DNA of 64,000 nt from VMCP01 sp964415065 (GTDB lineage: Bacteria > Bacteroidota > Bacteroidia > NS11-12g > UBA955): contig CAYPYX010000004.1 in the NCBI GenBank assembly GCA_964415065.1, positions 27,977 to 91,976 on the forward strand, in the 5' to 3' direction. The notes under the pieces were generated by a model. It did no database searches. It saw nothing but the letters and a program-made list of their open reading frames with translations, and was not told where the DNA came from. Below are positions 25,803 through 34,239 of the stretch, in pieces (position 1 is the first letter of the stretch; each line of letters begins with the position of its first letter). Made by a program: the position numbers and the translations under genes.

Positions 25803-26483
25803 TTACATCGAAACAATCTCTCCGTCTGCCATGTGAATTACACGATCCGTGCGATCTGCAAAATCTTGATCGTGTGTAACAATCAATAAACTCGTACCAA
25901 AACTTTGCGACAATTCTTTGAAAATGCCAAATACCATATCCGCATTTTTACTGTCCAAATTGCCTGTTGGCTCATCACCCATAATGATATCAGGATTATT
26001 AATCAATGCCCTAGCAATGGCTACCCGCTGTTTTTGTCCCCCGGAAACTTGTGTGGCCATCTTTTTTGCTTGTTCAGCAATATCCAACATCCGAAGCTTT
26101 TCCATAGCGTCGTGCTCGATTTCTTCTTTGGATTTTCTTCCCAATTTTAAAGCAGGCATCATAACATTTTCCAATACTGAAAATTCAGGTAGTAAATAGT
26201 GAAACTGAAAAACAAATCCAATGTGTTCATTGCGAACAACAGCTAATTCATTGGCCGATAATCCATTGATTTTATTTCCCTTGAGATAAATTTCACCTTC
26301 ATAGTCGGTATCCATCGTGCTCAATATATACAATAAAGTACTTTTCCCACAGCCGGATTTACCCATAATAGAGACGAATTCACCCGCTTGCATGTCAAAA
26401 CTTACCCCCTTCAGAATCTGAATGGTTTCTGGATCATGGAAGTATTTCTTGATATTTCGTATACTCAAAATCGGTGGTTTCAT
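25803..26483 (-). CDS. ABC transporter ATP-binding protein, LolD/MacB type
   Basis: 226 residues, one nucleotide-binding domain. Walker A is GKSGCGKST, signature VSGGQKQR, Walker B IIMGDEPTGNLD and the switch His is in IVTHDQDFA. The sequence is of the LolD/FtsE/MacB clade, which powers mechanotransmission through FtsX-like permeases rather than carrying substrate across the membrane. The FtsX-like permease is encoded 161 bases upstream on the same strand, with an inverted pair of the TCCCCC(G/A)AAA word in between. Likely partner: permease 26645-27898 and lipoprotein adaptor 27902-28984. Confidence 0.9.
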   Translation of the reverse strand: MKPPILSIRNIKKYFHDPETIQILKGVSFDMQAGEFVSIMGKSGCGKSTLLYILSTMDTDYEGEIYLKGNKINGLSANELAVVRNEHIGFVFQFHYLLPEFSVLENVMMPALKLGRKSKEEIEHDAMEKLRMLDIAEQAKKMATQVSGGQKQRVAIARALINNPDIIMGDEPTGNLDSKNADMVFGIFKELSQSFGTSLLIVTHDQDFADRTDRVIHMADGEIVSM

Positions 26484-26560
26484 AACCGTTCGTTGTTGTT
26501 TATTTAATTTGTAATCACTGTTAATCTGTACTCACTCTTTTCTACTATGTACTTTCTCAT

Positions 26561-26624
26561 TTTTGGGGGATGTTTTGAATGACTGGTCAAAGTTGTTTCA
26601 AAGCAGAACGAATATCCCCCGAAA
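26561..26624. repeat. Inverted pair of the TCCCCC(G/A)AAA word
   Basis: TTTTGGGGGA (26561-26570) and TCCCCCGAAA (26615-26624) face each other 44 bases apart in the gap between permease and ATPase genes. They could base-pair with one bulged G. A similar, less exact pair occurs at 7205-7260 inside the hydrolase signal-peptide region. Confidence 0.65.
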
Positions 26625-26644
26625 AAATTAAAATCGTTTATAAA

Positions 26645-27898
26645 TTACTGTCCACGAATGATATCAACTGGATCGATTTTACTCGCTTTCCTCGCAGGTA
26701 AGAATCCAGCAAAAAACGTGGTGACCAAGGCAAAAACAGTTCCAATTACGTAATATCTTCCATCGAAATTAACGGGAAACGTTTTAATGGTAGGCAAAGC
26801 CTGAGTTTCAAAAGGCGCTTTACTGATCCCCAAAGAAACCAAATAGCCCATGGCAAGTCCAATAATTCCACCTATAATACCAATTAAAAGTGCTTGATAA
26901 ATGAAAACGCGCATTACATCCCCGCCCGAAAATCCCGTAGCTTTTAAAATGGCAATATCATTCATCTTTTCATAAATCAACATGTTGAGAATGTTGTAAA
27001 TACCGAATCCAGCAACGATTAAAAGCGTAATAGACACCGCATAAGTAATTAAATTGCGAATGCTGGTGCCCGTTTCAAACTGAGCATTGGCACGCTTGAT
27101 ATCAATGGCATTTACTTCGAAGTTGCGCTCCATTTCGTACGACATACCTTCAGCCAATTCCATGTTGTACAGTTTTACGTGGATGTCGGTTACGTAGGAG
27201 GGACCTTCTTTGGCAGCGCGTTGTGCGGATTTTATGTTGGCGTAGCTTTGTAAATTGTCAATGTCGGCCAAACCGCTTTGAAAGAAAGCCACGATTTTTA
27301 ATCGAATCGTTTCTCCATCCGGTGTCACCATAGAAACATAATCGCCCACATTTAAGCGCAATTTTTTCCCAACACCTGCCCCCAAGATGATGCCATTATC
27401 GGTATTGGCTAAATCAGCGGGCTTACCTTGAATCACATAATCCTGAAAATTGTACAAACGCTGCTCTTCTAAGGGATTGATTCCGATCAGATTTCCATTC
27501 AAAAGCAGGGTTCCTGATTGGTAAAATACCCGAGCAGAAACTTGAGGAGTTACGCCTTTTACTCGAGGATCATTCAATAACGCATTGATGATGGATCGAT
27601 TATTACGAATATTGGATTGACTTTTCTTGGGTTTTATTGAGTGAATTACATTGAATTTGTTTGAATAATTACTATCCAATTCAATGGGTTGTTTTTCACT
27701 GGCCTCCACTTCATTGTAAATGCGAATGTGTGGAGTTCGATTTAGAATTAATCCATCCAACAAACCGTTCAATCCGGTCATAAAACTGACCAAAATGATG
27801 AACGTTCCAATACCAAATGTAACGCCCAATGCGGCAATGGCCGTTTGTTTTTTTCTCGCAAGTAAATGGGTGCTCGCGATTTTTAACAGCACGTTCAT
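26645..27898 (-). CDS. FtsX-like ABC permease (LolC/E or MacB type)
   Basis: 417 residues. It starts with KIASTHLLARKKQTAI, the usual cytoplasmic lead-in of LolC/E proteins. One transmembrane helix (about 20-45) precedes a large periplasmic domain, followed by three helices in the C-terminal FtsX domain (about 285-405) with IAILKATGFS and a closing RKASKIDPVDIIRG. This is the layout of lipoprotein-releasing and MacB-type mechanotransmission permeases. The adaptor gene ends three bases before its ATG, so the two are co-translated. Presence of an adaptor favours a MacA-MacB-like exporter over LolCDE. Confidence 0.88.
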   Translation of the reverse strand: MNVLLKIASTHLLARKKQTAIAALGVTFGIGTFIILVSFMTGLNGLLDGLILNRTPHIRIYNEVEASEKQPIELDSNYSNKFNVIHSIKPKKSQSNIRNNRSIINALLNDPRVKGVTPQVSARVFYQSGTLLLNGNLIGINPLEEQRLYNFQDYVIQGKPADLANTDNGIILGAGVGKKLRLNVGDYVSMVTPDGETIRLKIVAFFQSGLADIDNLQSYANIKSAQRAAKEGPSYVTDIHVKLYNMELAEGMSYEMERNFEVNAIDIKRANAQFETGTSIRNLITYAVSITLLIVAGFGIYNILNMLIYEKMNDIAILKATGFSGGDVMRVFIYQALLIGIIGGIIGLAMGYLVSLGISKAPFETQALPTIKTFPVNFDGRYYVIGTVFALVTTFFAGFLPARKASKIDPVDIIRGQ

Positions 27899-27901
27899 GG
27901 G

Positions 27902-28984
27902 TTATTTTTTCTTGGTTTCGGGACGTTTAAGCGCTGTTTTTTCTGTAATTCCACTTAGAATTTCTACTTCCTGTAAATTACGTAAGCCGGTTTTGACTTG
28001 TATTTCTCCTTCAGATGTATTTACTGTATTTTCAGCTGTGAAATACGACAAAGGCACGGTTAAAACCCCTGGTTTTTTGGAAATGATGATATTGGCTTCA
28101 GCGGTTAGTCCCGGATAAAATCGTGGAAGTTGCTTTTCAGAAAATAAAGCTTCGGCTTTAAAGGTTTGACTTTTTGTTTCAAGTGCATTTCCAATAATAG
28201 ATACTTGACCCTTAAAAGTTTGGTCAAAAGCATCCATTTTAACTATGACCTCTTGATTTAATTGAATTTTGGTGATGTCTTTTTCATCAATTTGCATGTG
28301 AATCACAAACGTATTGGGATCTCCAACTACAGCAAATACTTGTTGAGGATTTATTGCTTCTCCTATTTTATACGGCAACAAAAATACTTTACCATCAATG
28401 GGACTTACAACGTCAAATTTTTGTGCATTTTCTTTGGCAATTTTTACGTTGTTTTGCGATTGTGTCCACCCATTTTCTATTTGAGATTTCAAAGCCTCGT
28501 AACGTTTTTTTGCTCCAATTAATGCATTTTTTGAGGCCTTAAATTTCAGTTCAGCTGCTTCCAACTGCACTTTGGTGCCCACATTCTGATTGTACAATTC
28601 GCTTTGCCGTTTAAAGTTTACCGAATCTAAAATGTACTGTTGTTTCAACGTTTCGATTTGAGTTTTCAATTCATCCAATTGATTTTCTGCAGCTTTGGCT
28701 GTAGATGCCTGAAATTCTGCATTTTTCAAGTTCAAGTTGGAAATGTTACCGTTGAGAGAAGCAATCAACTGTCCTTTTTTTACCGTTTGTCCCTCTGTTA
28801 CATAATATTGAGTTAAAATCCCTGAGACTTCTGTTCTCAAATCAATTTGATTCAGCGCTTTTAATTGAGCGCTGGCATATATAGATTCAATAAGTTCTTT
28901 TTTCTGGGGATATTCTGAAGTTTCCTTTTTACCACATGAAGCGAATACTAAGGAAAAGCCAATTACGGAGATGAGAAATTTCAT
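27902..28984 (-). CDS. Lipoprotein membrane-fusion adaptor (HlyD/RND type)
   Basis: About 360 residues from the ATG at 28984. An upstream start at 29032 would overlap the amidohydrolase gene and precede the signal. The signal peptide ends in a lipobox, VFASC, so the protein is lipid-anchored. Split lipoyl domain (TEVSGIL ... TEGQTVKKGQ, about 45-75, and VVSPIDGKV near 205), coiled-coil hairpin (about 85-190) and beta-barrel domain are evident. It links the FtsX-like permease encoded three bases downstream to an outer-membrane channel, perhaps the TolC-like protein of 9862-11352. Confidence 0.87.
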   Translation of the reverse strand: MKFLISVIGFSLVFASCGKKETSEYPQKKELIESIYASAQLKALNQIDLRTEVSGILTQYYVTEGQTVKKGQLIASLNGNISNLNLKNAEFQASTAKAAENQLDELKTQIETLKQQYILDSVNFKRQSELYNQNVGTKVQLEAAELKFKASKNALIGAKKRYEALKSQIENGWTQSQNNVKIAKENAQKFDVVSPIDGKVFLLPYKIGEAINPQQVFAVVGDPNTFVIHMQIDEKDITKIQLNQEVIVKMDAFDQTFKGQVSIIGNALETKSQTFKAEALFSEKQLPRFYPGLTAEANIIISKKPGVLTVPLSYFTAENTVNTSEGEIQVKTGLRNLQEVEILSGITEKTALKRPETKKK

Positions 28985-29012
28985 AGTTTTTTGGAGGATT
29001 GGGGATATTTTT

Positions 29013-30701
29013 TTAATAAACACGGCTACCACCGATATAGGTTTTCTTGACCTTTGTTTTTTTAATCTTAGCTGCTTCTACTGTGAGTAAATCCTGATTC
29101 AAAATAATAAAATCAGCATATTTACCTTCTTCTAAGGAACCTTTAACCTGATCTTCTTTGTTTGCATAAGCAGCCCAAAGCGTCATTCCCAACAAAGCTT
29201 GTTTTCGGGTCAATGATTGCTCGGGTTTAAATGGCGATGTTAATTTTCCGGAAAGATCCAGTCGTTCAGTAGCACTGTAAAAAGTAGCGAAAGGATTTAT
29301 AGCTTCCACAGGGAAATCTGTACCTAATGCAATGGTGCCGCTACTTAGCAACAAACTTTGATAAGCATATGCCCCTGTTTTAGGATCGTAGAATTTACCC
29401 CCATAAACTCGTTGTTTGCCATCAGCGCACAATCGGTCGTTGGCCCACGGTGCATCCGATGTTGCATGAGTTGGTTGAACACTGGGAATAATACTGCGCT
29501 CTTTGAATATGCGTTGATCACGCGGATCAACGATTTGTGCATGTTCTATTCTCCAGCGAGCATCAAATCCCTCGGGAATTAATTGTTTGAATGATCTTAA
29601 AACCAATGCATTAGCACTATCTCCAATGGCATGTACACATACTTGGAAATTTTGCTGCAACAAAATAGAACTGTATAAGTTAAATTCTTCAGGTTTTATC
29701 AGGCGCAGTCCAAAATGATCGTGGCGGTCGCAATATTGATTCTTCAACAATGCACCTCTGGAACCCAAAGCACCATCAAAATAGATTTTCATGCTGTGAC
29801 AGGAAAGTCGTTCAGAACGGGGAATATTATGGGTTACAATGGCTTGAATACTATTCTCATTAGCAGAAAGCATGGTGTAAAATCGCATGGGTAATTTGTT
29901 TTCCTTTTGCAATCGGTCAATAAATTGGATTTCTTTCAGTTCCAAACCAGCTTCGTCGAGGGTGGTCAATCCATATTTATAGCAGTCTTTGGCATGTTTC
30001 ACTACTGCTTTTTCCCAAGTTTTTTCATCAATGGGAGGGATGTAGCTTTTGATCCAATCAGCGGCATTATCAATAAAAACTCCCGTTGGACGACCTGCAG
30101 CATCTTTGATAATTTCACCACCGTAAATCAGGGTATCCCAATTTAAATTAAGTTGTTTAAGTGCAATTTCATTAACCCAAACTGCGTGACCATCTACACG
30201 ACTCAAACATACTGGCTTATTGCCTGAGTTTTGCAGTTGAGCAGCATTTGGAAACTCTTTCCCCCACAAATTTTGATCCCAACCTCTTCCAACTACCCAG
30301 GAACGTTTGGTTTTTTTGGAGAATTTTTTGGTCATTTTTGCAATTTTTTCGGGTGATTCCGCACCGTAAACATTTAACTCGGTGGTTCCTTTGCAATAGG
30401 CCAAAAAATGACAATGGGCGTCAATCAACCCAGGGTACATAACTCCGTTGTGTTTTTTTACTTTGGATTGAGGATAGGATTTTTGCAATTCAGACAATTT
30501 TCCGGTCTTAATGATGTAACCATTTTGAATTGCAATGGCTTCAATTTCCGAAAATCCCGTATCGCCAACTATTATTTTAGTTGCTGTGTGAATCTCTATC
30601 TGATTGTTCGATAATTTATTGGATTGTGCAAAGCTCGAAGTTGTTGCGATTAATGCGAAAAAAAATGAAAAAAAATGTATGTTCTTTTGGGGGATAGCCA
30701 T
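29013..30701 (-). CDS. Exported amidohydrolase (YtcJ-like, amidohydrolase family 3)
   Basis: 562 residues. A signal peptide of about 25 residues is followed by a metal-dependent TIM-barrel hydrolase. Metal ligands are visible in PGLIDAHCH (HxH), a His in VCVHAIGDSANALV, and the Asp in LGTDFPVE, with RIEHAQIV between. The family hydrolyses amide, N-formyl or N-carbamoyl bonds, and the substrate here is unknown. Its stop lies 28 bases before the adaptor start, so it heads a four-gene minus-strand run with the exporter. Whether the two activities are linked is not clear. Confidence 0.87.
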   Translation of the reverse strand: MAIPQKNIHFFSFFFALIATTSSFAQSNKLSNNQIEIHTATKIIVGDTGFSEIEAIAIQNGYIIKTGKLSELQKSYPQSKVKKHNGVMYPGLIDAHCHFLAYCKGTTELNVYGAESPEKIAKMTKKFSKKTKRSWVVGRGWDQNLWGKEFPNAAQLQNSGNKPVCLSRVDGHAVWVNEIALKQLNLNWDTLIYGGEIIKDAAGRPTGVFIDNAADWIKSYIPPIDEKTWEKAVVKHAKDCYKYGLTTLDEAGLELKEIQFIDRLQKENKLPMRFYTMLSANENSIQAIVTHNIPRSERLSCHSMKIYFDGALGSRGALLKNQYCDRHDHFGLRLIKPEEFNLYSSILLQQNFQVCVHAIGDSANALVLRSFKQLIPEGFDARWRIEHAQIVDPRDQRIFKERSIIPSVQPTHATSDAPWANDRLCADGKQRVYGGKFYDPKTGAYAYQSLLLSSGTIALGTDFPVEAINPFATFYSATERLDLSGKLTSPFKPEQSLTRKQALLGMTLWAAYANKEDQVKGSLEEGKYADFIILNQDLLTVEAAKIKKTKVKKTYIGGSRVY

Positions 30702-30744
30702 AAATGATGTGTTTAAACAAACGTCTTTTGAAAAATTTGTACAT

Positions 30745-30752
30745 CAAATTTA
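30745..30752 (-). promoter_or_regulatory. Candidate -7 box (TAAATTTG) upstream of the amidohydrolase gene
   Basis: Matches TAnnTTTG on the minus strand, 43 bases before the ATG at 30701. There is no -33 box at the expected distance. Confidence 0.4.
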
Positions 30753-30916
30753 ACAAAACAACACAGATTATCACTTGAATTTCGTTAAATTTATGAAACT
30801 ATTGGAATAATGATTTGTTTTCCAAGAATCAAAAGTTTGAGAATCTTTTGAGAATTCGAATTAACCGATCCAATGTTCTGTGAATTTTAATGCAACTTGT
30901 CCCAAATAAGAGTAAA

Positions 30917-31426
30917 ATGAATAACAATCAAAATAAATCAAACGCGAGGAAATATTTAGTATTAGGAATTGCAGTAGTAATTTTAGGTGCAGCATTTGTT
31001 GGGTATAAAATGTATTCAGAGCCCAATGAATTTGTTTCAACCGGTTCACCGGATTACACGATTAACTCAGACGATTTAATTAAAGAGGGTTTAGAATCAG
31101 TAGATTCCGTATTTAATAAGAAGTACGTTGGAAAAGCAATTCGTTTTTCTGGAAAAATTCTTTCCGTTTCACCTATTACTCTTTCCGGTGATACTAAATT
31201 GAAGCCCACAGGATCTGTTGCTCTAAACTCAGGACAAGATGAAGTTCTGGTGAATTTAGGATTCCATGAATCGCAAAATGCAGATTTGGAAACTCTAAAG
31301 AATGAGATTGGTAAAACAGTTGAATTTCAATGTGAATGCAACGGAGTTTCAAAACCTTCGGACGAAGATGATTTACTTTCGGAAGTTATTTTTAGTTTTT
31401 CACGCTGCGCCGTTATTAAAAAATAA
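30917..31426 (+). CDS. Membrane-anchored OB-fold protein (tRNA_anti-like)
   Basis: About 169 residues from the ATG at 30917. An upstream non-ATG extension is unlikely. One N-terminal transmembrane helix (about 13-33) is followed by a compact domain with KYVGKAIRFSGKILSV and GKTVEFQCECNGV strands, the pattern of the OB-fold 'tRNA_anti-like' family seen in Bacteroidota. It should face the periplasm. It opens a plus-strand series with YceI, two cytochrome lipoproteins and two DUF5777 barrels. Nucleic acid binding should not be assumed from the family name. Function unknown. Confidence 0.7.
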   Translation: MNNNQNKSNARKYLVLGIAVVILGAAFVGYKMYSEPNEFVSTGSPDYTINSDDLIKEGLESVDSVFNKKYVGKAIRFSGKILSVSPITLSGDTKLKPTGSVALNSGQDEVLVNLGFHESQNADLETLKNEIGKTVEFQCECNGVSKPSDEDDLLSEVIFSFSRCAVIKK

Positions 31427-31478
31427 TACGAACCAAAGATTTTGTTAAAAATGCCAATCAATAAATAATAAGTACAAT

Positions 31479-32039
31479 ATGAAAAAATACATTTCAATTT
31501 TAGTAATGGCCATGGTATTTACCATTGGAACAACCTTCGCTCAAACCTACAAAACCAGCACTGGGCAAATAAAATTTGTTAGTGAAACAGACTTTGAAAA
31601 GTTTGAAGCTATTAACAATCAGGTTTCTGCTGCGATAACTGCCCAAGGGAAATTGCAGTTCAAAGTGCCTGTAAATTCATTTGAATTTGAAAAGAAATTA
31701 ATGCAAACTCACTTCCAAGAAAATTATATGGAATCAGCAACGTTTCCCAATGGTACATTTAAAGGTGATTTCAAAGATTTTCAAAATGTAAATTTAAAAA
31801 AGGCTGCTTCTTACGATGTAATTGCTAAAGGAATGTTAGAAATCCATGGAGTTTCCAAAGAAGTAGAAATCCCAGGAAAATTAGTGACCGATGGAAAAGG
31901 CGGTATTACGTTAAAAGCTAACTTTAATATTTCATGCAAAGATTATGGCGTGAACATCCCCAAAAACGTAGTAAGCAAAGTTTCTGATACCATTAAAATT
32001 TCGGTGAATTGCGCAGTTGCTGAGGTTCAAAAGAAATAA
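31479..32039 (+). CDS. YceI family protein
   Basis: 186 residues with a signal peptide (ends TFAQ near residue 22) and a single YceI lipocalin-like beta-barrel: TSTGQIKFVSET start, VNSFEFEKKLMQTHFQENYMES in the middle, and the MLEIHGVSKEVEIPG segment typical of the family. YceI proteins bind polyisoprenoid or similar lipids in the periplasm. In several lineages they are encoded next to cytochromes and quinone-linked proteins. It lies 52 bases after the OB-fold gene and 74 before the first cytochrome gene, consistent with one operon. Confidence 0.9.
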   Translation: MKKYISILVMAMVFTIGTTFAQTYKTSTGQIKFVSETDFEKFEAINNQVSAAITAQGKLQFKVPVNSFEFEKKLMQTHFQENYMESATFPNGTFKGDFKDFQNVNLKKAASYDVIAKGMLEIHGVSKEVEIPGKLVTDGKGGITLKANFNISCKDYGVNIPKNVVSKVSDTIKISVNCAVAEVQKK

Positions 32040-32113
32040 GATCCTTGGATTCTTCAAATCCCAATTTGTTTGTATATCGTTTTTGTTTTGACTCATTTTA
32101 ACCTGAATATTTA

Positions 32114-32767
32114 ATGAAACAACTATTTCGTGGAATATTTTCTGCCGTACTTTTACTGAGTGTTGCAGTCTTGCCTACATCCTGTAAACATGAGGTTCTT
32201 CCAAACGTAAATGCGTCTGAACTGTGTTTTGAACGCGATGTGCTTCCCATTTTCACGAGCAATTGTGCCATGAGTGGTTGTCATGACGCCAATACACGAG
32301 AAGAAGGTTACGAATTAACCAATTATGCTACCATTACTGCACGAGGCATCAAACCTGGAAATCCCAACGATTCTAAAATTTGGGAATCCATAGAAGAGGG
32401 TGAAATGCCTCCGAATAACTCTTTAACCTCCGAACAGAAAGCTATCATTAAAGCTTGGATCGCTGATGGAGCTAAAAACGGAGTAGGATGTAGTTCTAAT
32501 TGCGATTCAACTAAATATTCGTACTCAGGTGCAATTTCTGGAATTATTACAACTAATTGTAAAGGTTGTCATACCAACCCTGGAGCTTCAGGAAATTTGG
32601 ATTTAAACAGTTATTCCAATGTAAAAGCCGCTGCTCAATCAGGTAAATTATTGAATAGTGTAACAGGAAATAATGGATACACTATTATGCCACCTTCCGG
32701 GAATAAACTAAGCGATTGTCAGATTACTCAAATTAGAAAATGGATACAAAATGGTTATCCTAATTAA
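32114..32767 (+). CDS. Diheme c-type cytochrome lipoprotein
   Basis: 217 residues. The signal peptide ends in a lipobox (PTSC). Two cytochrome-like domains follow. The first has CAMSGCH, a non-standard CX4CH heme-attachment motif. The second has a standard CKGCH. Each domain carries a possible distal Met in an MPP motif (EMPPNN, IMPPSGN). The sequence resembles the planctomycete-type cytochrome C domain also found in Bacteroidota. As a lipoprotein it should be tethered to the outer membrane. Its second domain is similar to the next gene product, which suggests a duplication. Confidence 0.85.
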   Translation: MKQLFRGIFSAVLLLSVAVLPTSCKHEVLPNVNASELCFERDVLPIFTSNCAMSGCHDANTREEGYELTNYATITARGIKPGNPNDSKIWESIEEGEMPPNNSLTSEQKAIIKAWIADGAKNGVGCSSNCDSTKYSYSGAISGIITTNCKGCHTNPGASGNLDLNSYSNVKAAAQSGKLLNSVTGNNGYTIMPPSGNKLSDCQITQIRKWIQNGYPN

Positions 32768-32908
32768 CTTTGAAGATATTATCCAATTTTATTCTAGCAT
32801 TTAGTTGATTCTTACTACTGGAATTTGAAAATCATTTATGGAGTTGAATTGTTGTTTTTGTATACATTCTCAAAGGCGCAATTGCTCTTCATCACAGTAC
32901 AAAAAATT

Positions 32909-33292
32909 ATGAATTCAATAGTTAAGCGATATACCCTAGTTTTTGTGGGATTTGTTACCCTTGTAGCACTCAATTCATGCTATTACGACAAGTCGGAAGA
33001 ATTATATGGGAAAGGAAGTTGCGACACTACCACCGTGGCATACGCTGCAAATATTGCACCCATCATTAATAGAGATTGTGCGGGTTGTCACTCTGGGGGA
33101 AGTCCTTCTGCGGGTATTAGTTTGTACGATTACACTTCTGTAAAAAATTACATGACCTCCAATCGATTGGTATTAATGGGTTCAGTTAAACAAGACGGTA
33201 CTGCATCCAATATGCCTAAAGGAGGGAACAAAATAAGTACGTGTGAGATTAATAAATTGGAGGCTTGGGTGAACCAGGGAATGAAACCATGA
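32909..33292 (+). CDS. Monoheme c-type cytochrome lipoprotein
   Basis: About 127 residues from the ATG at 32909. The upstream part of the frame does not look like a signal sequence. The lipobox is LNSC. One CAGCH heme motif, a possible Met ligand in NMPKGG and a closing STCEINKLEAWVNQG align with the second domain of the preceding protein, so it looks like a shortened paralogue. Its stop overlaps the start of the first DUF5777 barrel gene (ATGA at 33289-33292), a strong hint that cytochrome and barrel work together. Confidence 0.83.
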   Translation: MNSIVKRYTLVFVGFVTLVALNSCYYDKSEELYGKGSCDTTTVAYAANIAPIINRDCAGCHSGGSPSAGISLYDYTSVKNYMTSNRLVLMGSVKQDGTASNMPKGGNKISTCEINKLEAWVNQGMKP

Positions 33293-34239
33293 CAGCGATT
33301 AATCCTTTGTTAAAGTTTTTTATGGGATTGATGAATTTATTGTATCCAAACGGTTCTAATGCGGCTACACAAAATTCCCCCCAACAAAATTCGGATTCAA
33401 TTGTCGTTGTTCAGCAAATGAATCCAACGGATACTACAACATCCCATCCCCCGAAAAAGAAAAACTACGATATCCCTTTAACAGACGCCTCTGCACCAGC
33501 AAAATCATTGAGATTAATTACGGGACATACCGCTGAAACTTTGCCACGAGGTACATTCGAACTCACAATTCAACATCGTTTTGGTGAAATCAGTTCGGGT
33601 GCCGAAAATTTATACGGAATTGATAATTTGAATTCCATGAGAATTGGGTTCGACTTTGCTTTAGGGAATCGTTTAACTCTGGGTTTGGGTCGAAGTTCAA
33701 TGAAATCGACCTACAATTCTTACCTGAAATGGCGGGTAATTGGAAGTCCAGAAAGTAAATTTAGTTTAACGTATTTAGCCGATGCAAGTTTAGATGGCAG
33801 ACCATCATCTGCTTGGGGAGTAACACCTTTCTTTTATTCACATCGATTGGCATATACACATCAGTTGATCGCGTCAATGCAATTGGGTGAAAAATTGGTC
33901 TTGGGAATAGTACCAAGTGTCGTGCATTTTAACTTAGTGGATCAAACTGCATATTCAAATGATATTCCATTGATTCATGGTTATTTACGACGTTCGGTAG
34001 GAAAAAAAATGGCATTTACAGCAGAAGGTAGTTACATTCCTCAGGGAATCGTTTCAAATCCAACCAAAACTACTCCTACAATGGGGTTTGGATTTGAATA
34101 TTTTACTCCGCGACATGCTTTCCAAATCAGTTTAACCAATTCTCGTTCCCTCAACGAACCTTATTTCTTGGTCACCGATGCAACAGGTAGTTCTATTTCT
34201 AATTTTTGTTTGGGATTTAATTTAGTCAGAAGATGGTAA
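33289..34239 (+). CDS. DUF5777 family outer-membrane beta-barrel protein (first copy)
   Basis: About 316 residues from the ATG at 33289, which overlaps the cytochrome stop codon. The N-terminus contains a weak signal-like stretch, then a polar Pro/Lys linker, then the DUF5777 barrel: LPRGTFELTIQHRFGEI, MRIGFDFALGNRLTLGLGRS and a C-terminus ending FNLVRRW. It is expected in the outer membrane. The family has no assigned function, but genes for it recur next to cytochrome and YceI genes in this phylum. A copy of the TCCCCCGAAA word sits in the linker (33447). Confidence 0.82.
   Translation: MTAINPLLKFFMGLMNLLYPNGSNAATQNSPQQNSDSIVVVQQMNPTDTTTSHPPKKKNYDIPLTDASAPAKSLRLITGHTAETLPRGTFELTIQHRFGEISSGAENLYGIDNLNSMRIGFDFALGNRLTLGLGRSSMKSTYNSYLKWRVIGSPESKFSLTYLADASLDGRPSSAWGVTPFFYSHRLAYTHQLIASMQLGEKLVLGIVPSVVHFNLVDQTAYSNDIPLIHGYLRRSVGKKMAFTAEGSYIPQGIVSNPTKTTPTMGFGFEYFTPRHAFQISLTNSRSLNEPYFLVTDATGSSISNFCLGFNLVRRW

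Noticed and set aside
31427..31478. Prophage, integrase or transposase sequences anywhere in the window
   Set aside because: No integrase, recombinase, capsid or transposase motif was found in any frame examined. This coordinate is only a placeholder for the whole-window observation.
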